A stretch of DNA of 7,235 nucleotides from Minisyncoccota bacterium (GCA_018061585.1 JAGOTU010000046.1:1-7235); one strand, 5' to 3'; counted from the first letter of the stretch, positions 1 through 5,307 are shown. The notes: a model not told the origin generated them from the sequence alone. Numbers and translations: made by a program.

Positions 1-1659
1 GGTCTGAATGAGCGAGGTCTCGCTTCGCAGGAAGCCTTCCTTGTCGGCATCCATAATTCCCACGAGCTCAACTTCAGGAAGGTCGAGTCCTTCTCGGAGG
101 AGGTTCACGCCCACGAGAACGTCGAACTCGCCCTTTCGGAAGTCCGTCAGGATCTCGATGCGATCAATGGTCTTTACGTCACTGTGCACATACTTAGCCT
201 TGATCTGCTTTTCGATTAGGAAGTTCGTCAGGTCTTCTGCCATCTTCTTGGTGAGGACTGTCACCATGGAGCGCGCGCCCTTTTTCGTCACGAGTTCTGC
301 CTCACGGATGAAATCGCGAACCTGTCCCGGATACTCCACACCGGTAAGCGTGTCGGATCCACCACTCACAACAGGACGCACGATTATCTCAGGATCGATA
401 AGGCCGGTCGGGCGAATGATCATCGGTATCGGGTCACCGCTCTTCTCCATTTCGTATTTGCCGGGAGTCGCGGATGTGTAGATCGTCTGACCGACACGCT
501 CCTCGAATTCTTTGAAATTGAGTGGTCGGTTATCCACCGCACTCGGCAAACGGAATCCGTGCTCGATAAGCATATCTTTACGCGCGCGGTCTCCGGCGTA
601 CATACCGCCGATCTGCGGGATCGTCACGTGCGATTCGTCGATAACAGTGAGGAATTCCGGCGTACCGTCCGCCGCATGCGGAAAATAGCTCATGAGTGTG
701 TACGGCGGTTCGCCCGGCTGACGGCGATCAAAATGTCGGGAGTAGTTTTCGATACCGTTACAAAATCCGAACTCCTTGATCATGCCGATATCCTGGCGAG
801 TTCTGCGCTTCAAACGCTCGGCCTCGAGGATCTTGCCCTGTTCACCGAGGACCTTCAGGCGTTCCTCAAGCTCAGCTTTGATGTCCGCAAGCGCTGCATC
901 TTGCACATCTTTCGGAGTCACGTACTGACGTGCCGGAAACAGGAACACGCCGTCCTGCAGACTCATGATCTCGCGCGTGACCGCATTGATCTCTTCGATC
1001 TTTGCGACGACTCCGCCGGTCAGATCGATACGATAGATCACACGCTCGGAAGCGGGCATGACCTCCACTCGAGAACCTAGCGCACGGAACGTACCCGGCG
1101 ACAGATCACCCGCCACGCGATCAAAATAAATACCGATCAATTTGCGTGTGAGCGTAGCACGGGTCATTTGCTCACCGATCGCCAGCTTCAAATTCACTTT
1201 TTCGTACTCCACGGGAGAACCGAGACCGTAGATGCAGGAAACAGAGGCAACGATGATCACATCCTTCCTCATAAGGAGCGCCTGGGTCGCCGCATGGCGA
1301 AGCCGCTCGATGTCTTCGTTGATCATCGCCTCCTTCTCGATATAGGTGTCGGATACCGGTACGTATGCTTCCGGCTGATAGTAGTCGTAGTACGAAACAA
1401 AGTAATGCACCGCAGCGTCCGGGAAAAAGTCACGGTATTCACTCGCCAGCTGTGCCGCAAGTGTTTTGTTGTGTGCTATGACAAGGGTCGGCTTGCCGAT
1501 CTGCTCTATTACGTTCGCAATGGAGTATGTTTTGCCTGAACCCGTTACGCCGAGCAATGTCTGGTGCTTCTCGCCCTTTTTAATCCCCGCAACGAGGCTT
1601 TCAATTGCCTTCGGCTGATCTCCTGAAGGTTTGTACTCGCTGACGATTTTTAAGGCCAT
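1..1659 (-). CDS. uvrB: UvrABC excinuclease subunit B, 3'-truncated by window edge
   Basis: UvrB is the damage-verifying DNA helicase-like subunit of cytoplasmic nucleotide excision repair. It is loaded by UvrA and recruits UvrC. The visible 553 residues start MALKIVSEYKPSGDQPKAI, the usual UvrB opening. Walker A is GVTGSGKT (residues 37-44). The damage-probing beta-hairpin is YYDYYQPEAYVP (90-101). The DESH Walker B box is VIDESHVTIPQ (339-349), followed by the motif III-type TSAT (395-398). The late helicase motif is GVNLLREGLDLPEV (517-530). About 110 C-terminal residues, including the UVR domain that contacts UvrC, should lie beyond the left edge, since the family is usually about 660-680 aa. 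A roughly 14-residue insertion lies near residues 431-446. The ATG at 1659-1657 has no Shine-Dalgarno, but TGATACAGT lies 6 nt upstream, suggesting a leaderless start. tgt ends 57 nt upstream on the same strand, with a possible terminator between. Family assignment is essentially certain. Confidence 0.97.
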   Translation of the reverse strand, partial: MALKIVSEYKPSGDQPKAIESLVAGIKKGEKHQTLLGVTGSGKTYSIANVIEQIGKPTLVIAHNKTLAAQLASEYRDFFPDAAVHYFVSYYDYYQPEAYVPVSDTYIEKEAMINEDIERLRHAATQALLMRKDVIIVASVSCIYGLGSPVEYEKVNLKLAIGEQMTRATLTRKLIGIYFDRVAGDLSPGTFRALGSRVEVMPASERVIYRIDLTGGVVAKIEEINAVTREIMSLQDGVFLFPARQYVTPKDVQDAALADIKAELEERLKVLGEQGKILEAERLKRRTRQDIGMIKEFGFCNGIENYSRHFDRRQPGEPPYTLMSYFPHAADGTPEFLTVIDESHVTIPQIGGMYAGDRARKDMLIEHGFRLPSAVDNRPLNFKEFEERVGQTIYTSATPGKYEMEKSGDPIPMIIRPTGLIDPEIIVRPVVSGGSDTLTGVEYPGQVRDFIREAELVTKKGARSMVTVLTKKMAEDLTNFLIEKQIKAKYVHSDVKTIDRIEILTDFRKGEFDVLVGVNLLREGLDLPEVELVGIMDADKEGFLRSETSLIQT

Positions 1660-1665
1660 CCGACC

Positions 1666-1674
1666 ACTGTATCA
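1666..1674 (-). promoter_or_regulatory. Putative extended -10 promoter of uvrB (leaderless)
   Basis: On the minus strand this reads TGATACAGT, a TG-N-TANNNT extended -10 element whose hexamer matches TATAAT at 4 of 6 positions. Six nucleotides separate it from the A of the uvrB ATG, so initiation at the normal distance would place the transcript start at or next to the start codon. No convincing -35 is seen. The T tract of the preceding putative terminator runs directly into the element. The call rests on the same arrangement recurring at other genes of the window. Confidence 0.45.
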
Positions 1675-1709
1675 AAAAGCGAAGCCCGAGGCACCACAGA
1701 GGCCTGGGG
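1674..1709 (-). terminator. Weak intrinsic terminator after tgt
   Basis: On the minus strand CCCCAGGC (1709-1702) can pair with GCCTCGGG (1692-1685), with one internal mismatch and a 9-nt loop. It is followed after 6 nt by TTTTT (1678-1674). It lies just 3' of the tgt stop codon and before uvrB, where a terminator would separate the two units. The mismatch and the long spacer before the T tract make it weaker than the other terminators here. Confidence 0.4.
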
Positions 1710-1716
1710 CCGCCCG

Positions 1717-2958
1717 TTAGCCCCGGGTTCCCGCCTTGTACCGTGCCAGGAACTCGTCGCGAAACGACTCAAATCTACCCTCTACGATGGCAACGCGTGC
1801 CTGCGCAGCAAGGTTCGTAAGGAAAAACATATTATGCATAGATGCCAGCACCAGACCAAGCATTTCTTTGGAGCGGAATAGGTGGTGAATGTATCCTCGT
1901 GTGTAGGTCGCGCATACACGACAGGCACACAAGGGATCGAGGGGCTGTGAACTCGTTGCGTGCTCCGCCCTTTCCACTCCCATCTTACCTGCCGACGTAT
2001 ATACGGTGCCGTTACGACCGTTGCGCGTCGGCGTTACGCAGTCGAATGTATCCACACCGAATTCAATGCCGAGCAATATGTCTTCCGGCTCGCCGACACC
2101 GAGTCCGTGTACCGGCATTTCCGGCGGCAATTCCGTTAGCATATCGAGCGCGCTGCGAAGCGAATTATCGCCGTACTTCCGGCTGAACGATCCGCCGAGC
2201 CCGAATCCGTCAAACCCCATACCTGCGATCTCTTTGGCACTTTCGAGCCGCAGATCATCGAACTGACCGCCTTGTGCGATACCGTATATCGCCTGCTTCA
2301 TGTTCGCGTCTATATTGTGCCGATGCGCGGTCAGACTGCGCTTTGCCCACCGGTGCGTACGCTCCATTGCTTCGCGTTGATATTCATATGGTTCGTCGGG
2401 CGCAGTGCATTCATCGAAGGCGAAAAATATGTCGGCACCGAGCGCGTGTTGAATTTCTACAGAACGCTCCGGTGTGAACCGATGCAGCGAGCCGTCGTGA
2501 TGCGACGTGAACGACACGCCTTCGTCGTCAACGATCGCAAGCTTGCCGTGCTCTGTCGCAATATCTTCGTCATACACTGCGACGCCACTCTCTCGCGGAG
2601 CGTCTTCTGCACGGAATTTCGAGACCGTCTTTCCGAATCCTACTCCGAGCGAAAACACCTGGAATCCGCCGGAGTCGGTCATCGTCGGCCCGTCCCATGC
2701 CATGAACTTTGCTACGCCGCCAAATTGTTCAACGATCTTTTCTCCCGGCGTAAGATACAAGTGATATGCGTTGGCGATGATCGCCTGCAATCCCATGTCC
2801 TTGTAGTCGAGCGAGGCAAGACCCTTGGTGGTCGCCTTCGTCGCGACGCCGATGAACGCCGGTGTCTGAATATCACCGTGCGGTGTAGAAATTATCCCGG
2901 CTCGCGCGCGAGTACCGGGCATGGTCTTCTCAACCGAAAACGATATAGGACGCTTCAT
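1717..2958 (-). CDS. tgt: tRNA-guanine (queuine/preQ1) transglycosylase, divergent form
   Basis: Tgt exchanges guanine-34 in the anticodon wobble position of GUN tRNAs (Tyr, His, Asn, Asp) for a 7-deazaguanine (preQ1 in most bacteria). From the ATG at 2958 the protein has 413 aa; the bacterial norm is about 370-380. Family hallmarks are DSGGFQ with the general-base Asp (95-100), FDEC (181-184), GIAQGG with the substrate Gln (226-231), and FDCVTPTRNGRNG with the nucleophilic Asp306. The zinc site is C344-x-C346-x2-C349 plus H375. Two oddities stand out: an insertion of about 33 residues between DSGGFQ and the EGVSF segment, and a substrate-pocket segment GGSFSRK (255-261) where typical bacterial enzymes have GGLxVGE. 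A GTG at 2967 would add three residues but overlaps the proposed -10, so ATG is preferred. No Shine-Dalgarno is seen. It is the last gene of a probable tyrS-small ORF-tgt unit. No queuosine biosynthesis gene is visible nearby. Confidence 0.94.
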   Translation of the reverse strand: MKRPISFSVEKTMPGTRARAGIISTPHGDIQTPAFIGVATKATTKGLASLDYKDMGLQAIIANAYHLYLTPGEKIVEQFGGVAKFMAWDGPTMTDSGGFQVFSLGVGFGKTVSKFRAEDAPRESGVAVYDEDIATEHGKLAIVDDEGVSFTSHHDGSLHRFTPERSVEIQHALGADIFFAFDECTAPDEPYEYQREAMERTHRWAKRSLTAHRHNIDANMKQAIYGIAQGGQFDDLRLESAKEIAGMGFDGFGLGGSFSRKYGDNSLRSALDMLTELPPEMPVHGLGVGEPEDILLGIEFGVDTFDCVTPTRNGRNGTVYTSAGKMGVERAEHATSSQPLDPLCACRVCATYTRGYIHHLFRSKEMLGLVLASMHNMFFLTNLAAQARVAIVEGRFESFRDEFLARYKAGTRG

Positions 2959-2965
2959 GTGCGAC

Positions 2966-2974
2966 ACACTAGCA
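2966..2974 (-). promoter_or_regulatory. Possible extended -10 element in front of tgt
   Basis: On the minus strand TGCTAGTGT has the TG-N-TANNNT form and sits 7 nt before the tgt ATG, the spacing seen at tyrS. The hexamer is poor (only T, A and final T match TATAAT) and no -35 is evident. It may be an internal, leaderless promoter within the tyrS-tgt unit. Alternatively tgt is translated only from read-through transcript. Confidence 0.3.
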
Positions 2975-2982
2975 CAGATGGG

Positions 2983-3108
2983 CTACTTGCCGCCTTTTTT
3001 ACCGCCGCGCGTAGATCGTGGCTGCTGACGAGGTGCGACACGAAGCGGGGTCTTGGAACCGAGATTCTTTTTTAAACGCTGCGAGCCTTCGATCGGATTC
3101 TTTGCCAT
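2983..3108 (-). CDS. Small highly basic protein (41 aa), unknown function
   Basis: A 41-codon reading frame fills almost exactly the gap between tyrS and tgt: its ATG is 13 nt after the tyrS stop and its TAG is 24 nt before the tgt ATG. It starts MAKNPIEGSQRLKKNLGS and ends in the glycine-lysine run GGKKGGK. I count 12 Lys/Arg against one Glu, with no hydrophobic core or membrane segment, so it would be an unstructured, probably RNA- or ribosome-binding polypeptide. That role is inferred from charge and context only. No Shine-Dalgarno precedes it, and no -10-like element sits 6-7 nt upstream, so it would be read from the tyrS transcript. No family recognised. Position, length and start codon fit a real small gene, but chance is not excluded. 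Confidence 0.5.
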   Translation of the reverse strand: MAKNPIEGSQRLKKNLGSKTPLRVAPRQQPRSTRGGKKGGK

Positions 3109-3121
3109 AAATAGTGTGGTA

Positions 3122-4357
3122 TTACTGTAATCGTATCACGGCAACGCTGCGCTTTCCTCGCTTTAGAAGCGCGTGACCGTTCTGGAAATCGCTGACATTG
3201 AGCGGTCTATCTTGCGAGACCGTGGTTCCGTTGAGGGTAATGGCGTTTCCCGAAATATATTCACGCGCTTCTCGCTTGGAGCTCGCGAGACGGCTCTCCA
3301 CAAGCACATCGAGTATCGCACTCCCTTCGTTAACAGATTGTGAAGGAGCGGTTTGCGCGATGATATTCCAGTCTTCACTTGTCGGCGTCTCCGATCCGAA
3401 CAGCATCACAGAAACACGCTCCGCACGCTCAGCGGCTTCGTCACCGTGAACGAGAGCTGTTACTGCGCGCGCGAGTTCTTTTTGCGCCGTACGGTGTCCG
3501 GGATCCGCGTGGTGTGCAGCCATGATCGAATCAATCTCTTCCTTCGGGAGGAGCGTCATCTTGAGCATAAGCTCCTCGGTCATGTCGTCGGCCACGTTCA
3601 GGAAGAACTGATAGAACTCATACTCGGTAGTCTTTTCAGAGTCCAGCCAGATCGCGTTTCCCTCGCTCTTTCCGAATTTCTTACCGGTCGACTTCTCGAT
3701 AATAAGCGGAGATGAGAGCGCATACACTTTAGCGCCCTCTTTGCGACGAATGAGGTCGACACCGGCAATGATATTTCCCCACTGATCAGAGCCTCCGATC
3801 TGCACATCGCAGCCGTATTCTTTGTATAAATGCCAAAAATCGTATGCCTGCAAAAGCGGATACGAGAATTCAGTGAACGAAATGCCGTCGGTGCTCTCAA
3901 GACGTGCGCTGATCGCCTCTTTTTTTATCAGACTGTTCACCGTAAAGTGCTTACCCGTGTCACGCAGGAATTCCATGAGATTGAGCTTGGTCAACCAGTC
4001 GGCATTGTTCACCAGCGTAAGCTCCACACCACCGAGGATCTTTTGTGCCTGCGCTTTCAATCTTGCAGCGCGCTCCGCAACAACGGACGCGTCGGTAAGC
4101 GATCGTTCAACATCCGGCTTCGGGTCTCCGGCGAGTGCGGTTCCTCCTCCGATGATAAGGATTATCTTGTGCCCCGCCTCTGCGAATCGTCGTAGGAACA
4201 TGTATTGCACAAAGTTCCCCAGGTGAATGGAGTCCGCGGTCGGATCGACGCCGAGGTACACAGTTCGGTTGTCAGTATCGGTTATCTCTTCGAGTGTTTC
4301 GGATGAGAACTGATGCGCGTATCCCCGCTCCTTCAATATCTCGGACAGTTTTGCCAT
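3122..4357 (-). CDS. tyrS: Tyrosyl-tRNA synthetase
   Basis: TyrRS, a class I dimeric cytoplasmic enzyme, activates tyrosine with ATP and charges tRNA-Tyr. From the ATG at 4357 it has 411 aa, a normal bacterial length. The opening strand YLGVDPTADSIHLGN (34-48) carries the HIGH-type signature as HLGN (45-48). The tyrosine-binding helix is SYPLLQAYDF (165-174). GGSDQWGNI (188-196) is typical of TyrRS. The KMSKS loop appears as KFGKS (227-231). A C-terminal S4-like RNA-binding domain covers about 350-411, with the SKREAREYI core. The frame is open for 28 more codons upstream to 4441, but that stretch would read through the terminator hairpin and is not TyrRS-like, so MAKLSEIL is the start. No Shine-Dalgarno is present. 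TGCTATAGT lies 7 nt upstream, and an intrinsic terminator ends 15 nt upstream. Downstream it is followed closely by the small basic ORF and tgt, whose product modifies tRNA-Tyr among others. Confidence 0.97.
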   Translation of the reverse strand: MAKLSEILKERGYAHQFSSETLEEITDTDNRTVYLGVDPTADSIHLGNFVQYMFLRRFAEAGHKIILIIGGGTALAGDPKPDVERSLTDASVVAERAARLKAQAQKILGGVELTLVNNADWLTKLNLMEFLRDTGKHFTVNSLIKKEAISARLESTDGISFTEFSYPLLQAYDFWHLYKEYGCDVQIGGSDQWGNIIAGVDLIRRKEGAKVYALSSPLIIEKSTGKKFGKSEGNAIWLDSEKTTEYEFYQFFLNVADDMTEELMLKMTLLPKEEIDSIMAAHHADPGHRTAQKELARAVTALVHGDEAAERAERVSVMLFGSETPTSEDWNIIAQTAPSQSVNEGSAILDVLVESRLASSKREAREYISGNAITLNGTTVSQDRPLNVSDFQNGHALLKRGKRSVAVIRLQ

Positions 4358-4364
4358 GCGCAAA

Positions 4365-4373
4365 ACTATAGCA
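4365..4373 (-). promoter_or_regulatory. Extended -10 promoter of tyrS (leaderless)
   Basis: On the minus strand TGCTATAGT combines the TG-N extension with TATAGT, 5 of 6 matches to TATAAT. It lies 7 nt before the tyrS ATG, so the transcript is predicted to start at or within one or two bases of the start codon. The element follows directly on the eight-T tract of the upstream terminator, so the only place for a tyrS-specific promoter is here. There is no recognisable -35, which extended -10 promoters can do without. Confidence 0.55.
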
Positions 4374-4401
4374 AAAAAAAGGGCGGTCCGTTGGACCGCC
4401 C
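4373..4401 (-). terminator. Strong intrinsic terminator upstream of tyrS
   Basis: On the minus strand GGGCGGTCC (4401-4393), loop AAC and GGACCGCCC (4389-4381) form a perfect 9-bp GC-rich stem followed at once by eight T (4380-4373). It ends only 15 nt before the tyrS start codon and follows no protein gene. It therefore either ends a noncoding transcript from the 4504 region or acts as an attenuator in a tyrS leader. A 6-nt segment GGACCG (4446-4441) could pair with CGGTCC of the 5' arm and compete with the terminator, which keeps the attenuator reading open. Confidence 0.9.
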
Positions 4402-4504
4402 AAAAGTTGCGCGGAACCTGTCCGCCGTAGACGAGAACCACGGTCCCATCCGAGCACGTGCCCTAAGCGAGCTATATGGCACAGACATTACCTATGACCG
4501 AGGT
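4373..4504 (-). ncRNA. Candidate noncoding RNA or tyrS leader (about 130 nt)
   Basis: This stretch lies between a good extended -10 (TGGTATAAG, start predicted near 4504) and the perfect terminator at 4401-4373, and holds no convincing ORF. Visible pairings on the minus strand are GTGCC with GGCAC around 4480-4456, CCGT with ACGG around 4443-4425, and GCGGA with TCCGC around 4425-4411, before the terminator. It resembles neither a tRNA nor the T-box consensus: the AGGGTGGAACCGCG-type box is absent. Either a stand-alone small RNA or a regulatory leader of tyrS is possible. The separate extended -10 in front of tyrS favours the former. Confidence 0.45.
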
Positions 4505-4510
4505 AGATAC

Positions 4511-4519
4511 CTTATACCA
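4511..4519 (-). promoter_or_regulatory. Extended -10 promoter for the 4373-4504 RNA
   Basis: The minus strand reads TGGTATAAG, a TG-N-TATAAG extended -10 with 5 of 6 hexamer matches. An A lies 7 nt downstream (4504) as the likely start. No good -35 is found 16-18 nt upstream. The element is overlapped by an inverted repeat, ACCAC-N6-GTGGT at 4516-4531, which could be an operator or simply a small hairpin. Confidence 0.45.
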
Positions 4520-4537
4520 CGTGGATGTGGTCGATAT

Positions 4538-4575
4538 AAAAAGTGAGGGCCCCGCACACGCGTGTGCAGGGCCCT
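4538..4575 (-). terminator. Strong intrinsic terminator of the 4538-4760 RNA
   Basis: The stem AGGGCCC (4575-4569 on the minus strand) with GGGCCCT (4552-4546) is extended past one mismatch by GCACA with TGTGC, with CGCG at the top: 12 pairs plus one mismatch. After CAC comes TTTTT (4542-4538). It lies far (more than 300 nt) from the stop codon of the metallopeptidase gene, so it most likely ends a separate noncoding transcript. On the plus strand the following sequence lacks a T run, so it acts in one direction. Confidence 0.85.
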
Positions 4576-4760
4576 GATTTCGCTATTTCCAACGGTGTGA
4601 GAAAGATCAGGCGCTGCCGCGCAAACGACCTACTCCAGCGCATAGCGATTACGGGTACTTACTCCGGCCGGCCGAGAGTTCAGGCTATTTGCGATGTATC
4701 CGGGCACCTGGCTCTCAATTCTGTTCCGCCCTCCGACACAAGCGGTGGAACCCCGGGTCC
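4538..4760 (-). ncRNA. Candidate structured noncoding RNA of about 220 nt
   Basis: Bounded by a TTGACA-type promoter (4794-4767) and a strong terminator (4575-4538), this stretch contains no credible protein. The longest minus-strand ATG frame would run through the terminator. Local stems on the minus strand are GTTCC with GGAAC (about 4748-4720, with CC/GG added past a mismatch), TTGAGAG with CTCTCGG plus AGG with CCT (about 4717-4671), and GCGCTG with CAGCGC (about 4641-4611). The stems follow one another as in a multi-hairpin RNA. I could not match it to tmRNA, RNase P RNA, SRP RNA or tracrRNA by their conserved motifs. A 6S-like role cannot be excluded by size alone, but no long closing helix between the ends is evident. 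Confidence 0.5.
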
Positions 4761-4766
4761 GTGGTT

Positions 4767-4794
4767 ACTATGCTATACAGGGCTCCACTGTCAA
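4767..4794 (-). promoter_or_regulatory. Promoter of the 4538-4760 RNA
   Basis: On the minus strand a perfect -35, TTGACA (4794-4789), is followed after 16 nt by CATAGT (4772-4767), 4 of 6 matches to TATAAT. Shifting by one gives a 17-nt spacer with ATAGTA. Transcription would start near 4760. The -35 abuts the end of the 42-bp palindrome at 4794-4835, which is well placed to act as an operator or upstream boundary. Confidence 0.5.
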
Positions 4795-4835
4795 TATACA
4801 CACATCTGTCCCGGTCGGGACAGATGTGTGTATAT
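4794..4835. repeat. 42-bp perfect inverted repeat (20-bp arms, 2-nt centre)
   Basis: ATATACACACATCTGTCCCG at 4794-4813 is followed by GT and then by its exact reverse complement at 4816-4835. As RNA it would be a 19-20-bp hairpin on either strand. There is no T tract after it in either direction, so it is not a classic intrinsic terminator. On the minus strand it lies 43 nt after the stop codon of the metallopeptidase gene, where it could stop transcription or protect a 3' end. It also touches the -35 of the next transcript, where it could be an operator. Confidence 0.9.
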
Positions 4836-4878
4836 AAGATTTCAGATCCGTGTAACTCCTGGCATGGAATCCTGAACA

Positions 4879-5295
4879 TTATTTATGGTCGCGTATATGT
4901 TCGCGATTGCGAACCTCTTCTTCGTCCATACCGAGGTAGTGCGCATATTCGTGCCAGACAGTCTCGTCTACCACCTTCCGCACTCGCTCCAGATACTCAT
5001 CATCCGATGCCTCCAGCGGACAATCCTCATCCGCAGCGTCTAAGATCGGCTCACGAAAGATCGTTATCGTGTCCGGCATGACCATGCCGCCATACCCTTC
5101 GCCGCGCATGGTCAGAGGAATCCCCTGGTAATGACCCAGGAGCGTCTCGTCGTGCGCGAGTCCGTGCTGCATGCGGATTTCCTCGCTCGGCTCTTCCTCG
5201 ATCATGAGGGCGACGTTGTCTACTTTGTTCCGCGCCCACTCCGGCAATTTTTCGTACGCCTCGAGGACGAGTTTTTCGAATATTTCGCTCTCCAT
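4879..5295 (-). CDS. Zincin-like metallopeptidase (PF06262/COG3824 type)
   Basis: A 138-aa protein of the small 'MMP-like' predicted zinc protease family, usually about 110-140 aa. The catalytic site is HEYAHYLGMDEEE (115-127), matching HExxHxxG with following acidic residues: H115 and H119 as zinc ligands and E116 as catalytic base. Upstream are the other family landmarks: a start like FEKLVLEAYEKLPE (6-19), NVALMIEEEPS (27-37), LLGHYQGIPLTMRGEGYGG (52-70) and PDTITIFREPI (74-84). There is no signal peptide or membrane segment, so it is probably cytoplasmic; substrates of the family are not established. The frame is open upstream to 5379, but the family begins at MESEIFEKL, so the ATG at 5295 is chosen. 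GATAAT lies 6 nt before it and no Shine-Dalgarno is present. It is divergent from the 182-aa gene and stands alone on its strand. Confidence 0.9.
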   Translation of the reverse strand: MESEIFEKLVLEAYEKLPEWARNKVDNVALMIEEEPSEEIRMQHGLAHDETLLGHYQGIPLTMRGEGYGGMVMPDTITIFREPILDAADEDCPLEASDDEYLERVRKVVDETVWHEYAHYLGMDEEEVRNREHIRDHK

Positions 5296-5301
5296 ATTCG
5301 G

Positions 5302-5307
5302 ATTATC
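5302..5307 (-). promoter_or_regulatory. Putative -10 of the metallopeptidase gene (leaderless)
   Basis: The minus strand reads GATAAT, 5 of 6 matches to TATAAT, with exactly 6 nt before the ATG at 5295, placing the start of transcription at or beside the start codon. TG occurs immediately upstream but not in the exact extended -10 register. No clear -35 is seen. The spacing equals that at uvrB. Confidence 0.45.

Noticed and set aside
2959..2967. GTG start at 2967 for tgt
   Set aside because: It adds only three residues, lacks an RBS and overlaps the -10-like element; not excluded outright.
4358..4441. In-frame 28-codon N-terminal extension of tyrS
   Set aside because: It would read through the perfect terminator hairpin and T tract, is not TyrRS-like, and the standard start MAKLSEIL with a -10 in front is better.
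4425..4482. tRNA-like stretch starting GCCATATAGCTCG on the minus strand
   Set aside because: The acceptor ends pair only partly, the anticodon arm does not form, and there is no GTTCGA-type T loop.
4381..4540. T-box riboswitch upstream of tyrS
   Set aside because: A terminator before a synthetase gene suggests it, but the conserved AGGGTGGAACCGCG-type box with the TGGN bulge is absent; AGGTTCCGCG only matches its tail.
4516..4645. Minus-strand ORF of about 43 codons beginning MRWSRSFARQ
   Set aside because: It passes through the strong terminator hairpin and has no RBS or start-associated -10.
4620..4650. tmRNA tag on the plus strand (GCAAACGAC reads Ala-Asn-Asp)
   Set aside because: No stop codon follows at tag length and no tRNA-like ends are present; the match to known tags is three residues.
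4543..5081. Plus-strand ORFs of 110 and 130 codons
   Set aside because: They cross the hairpins and the large palindrome, one runs antisense into the metallopeptidase gene, composition is irregular and no family is recognisable.
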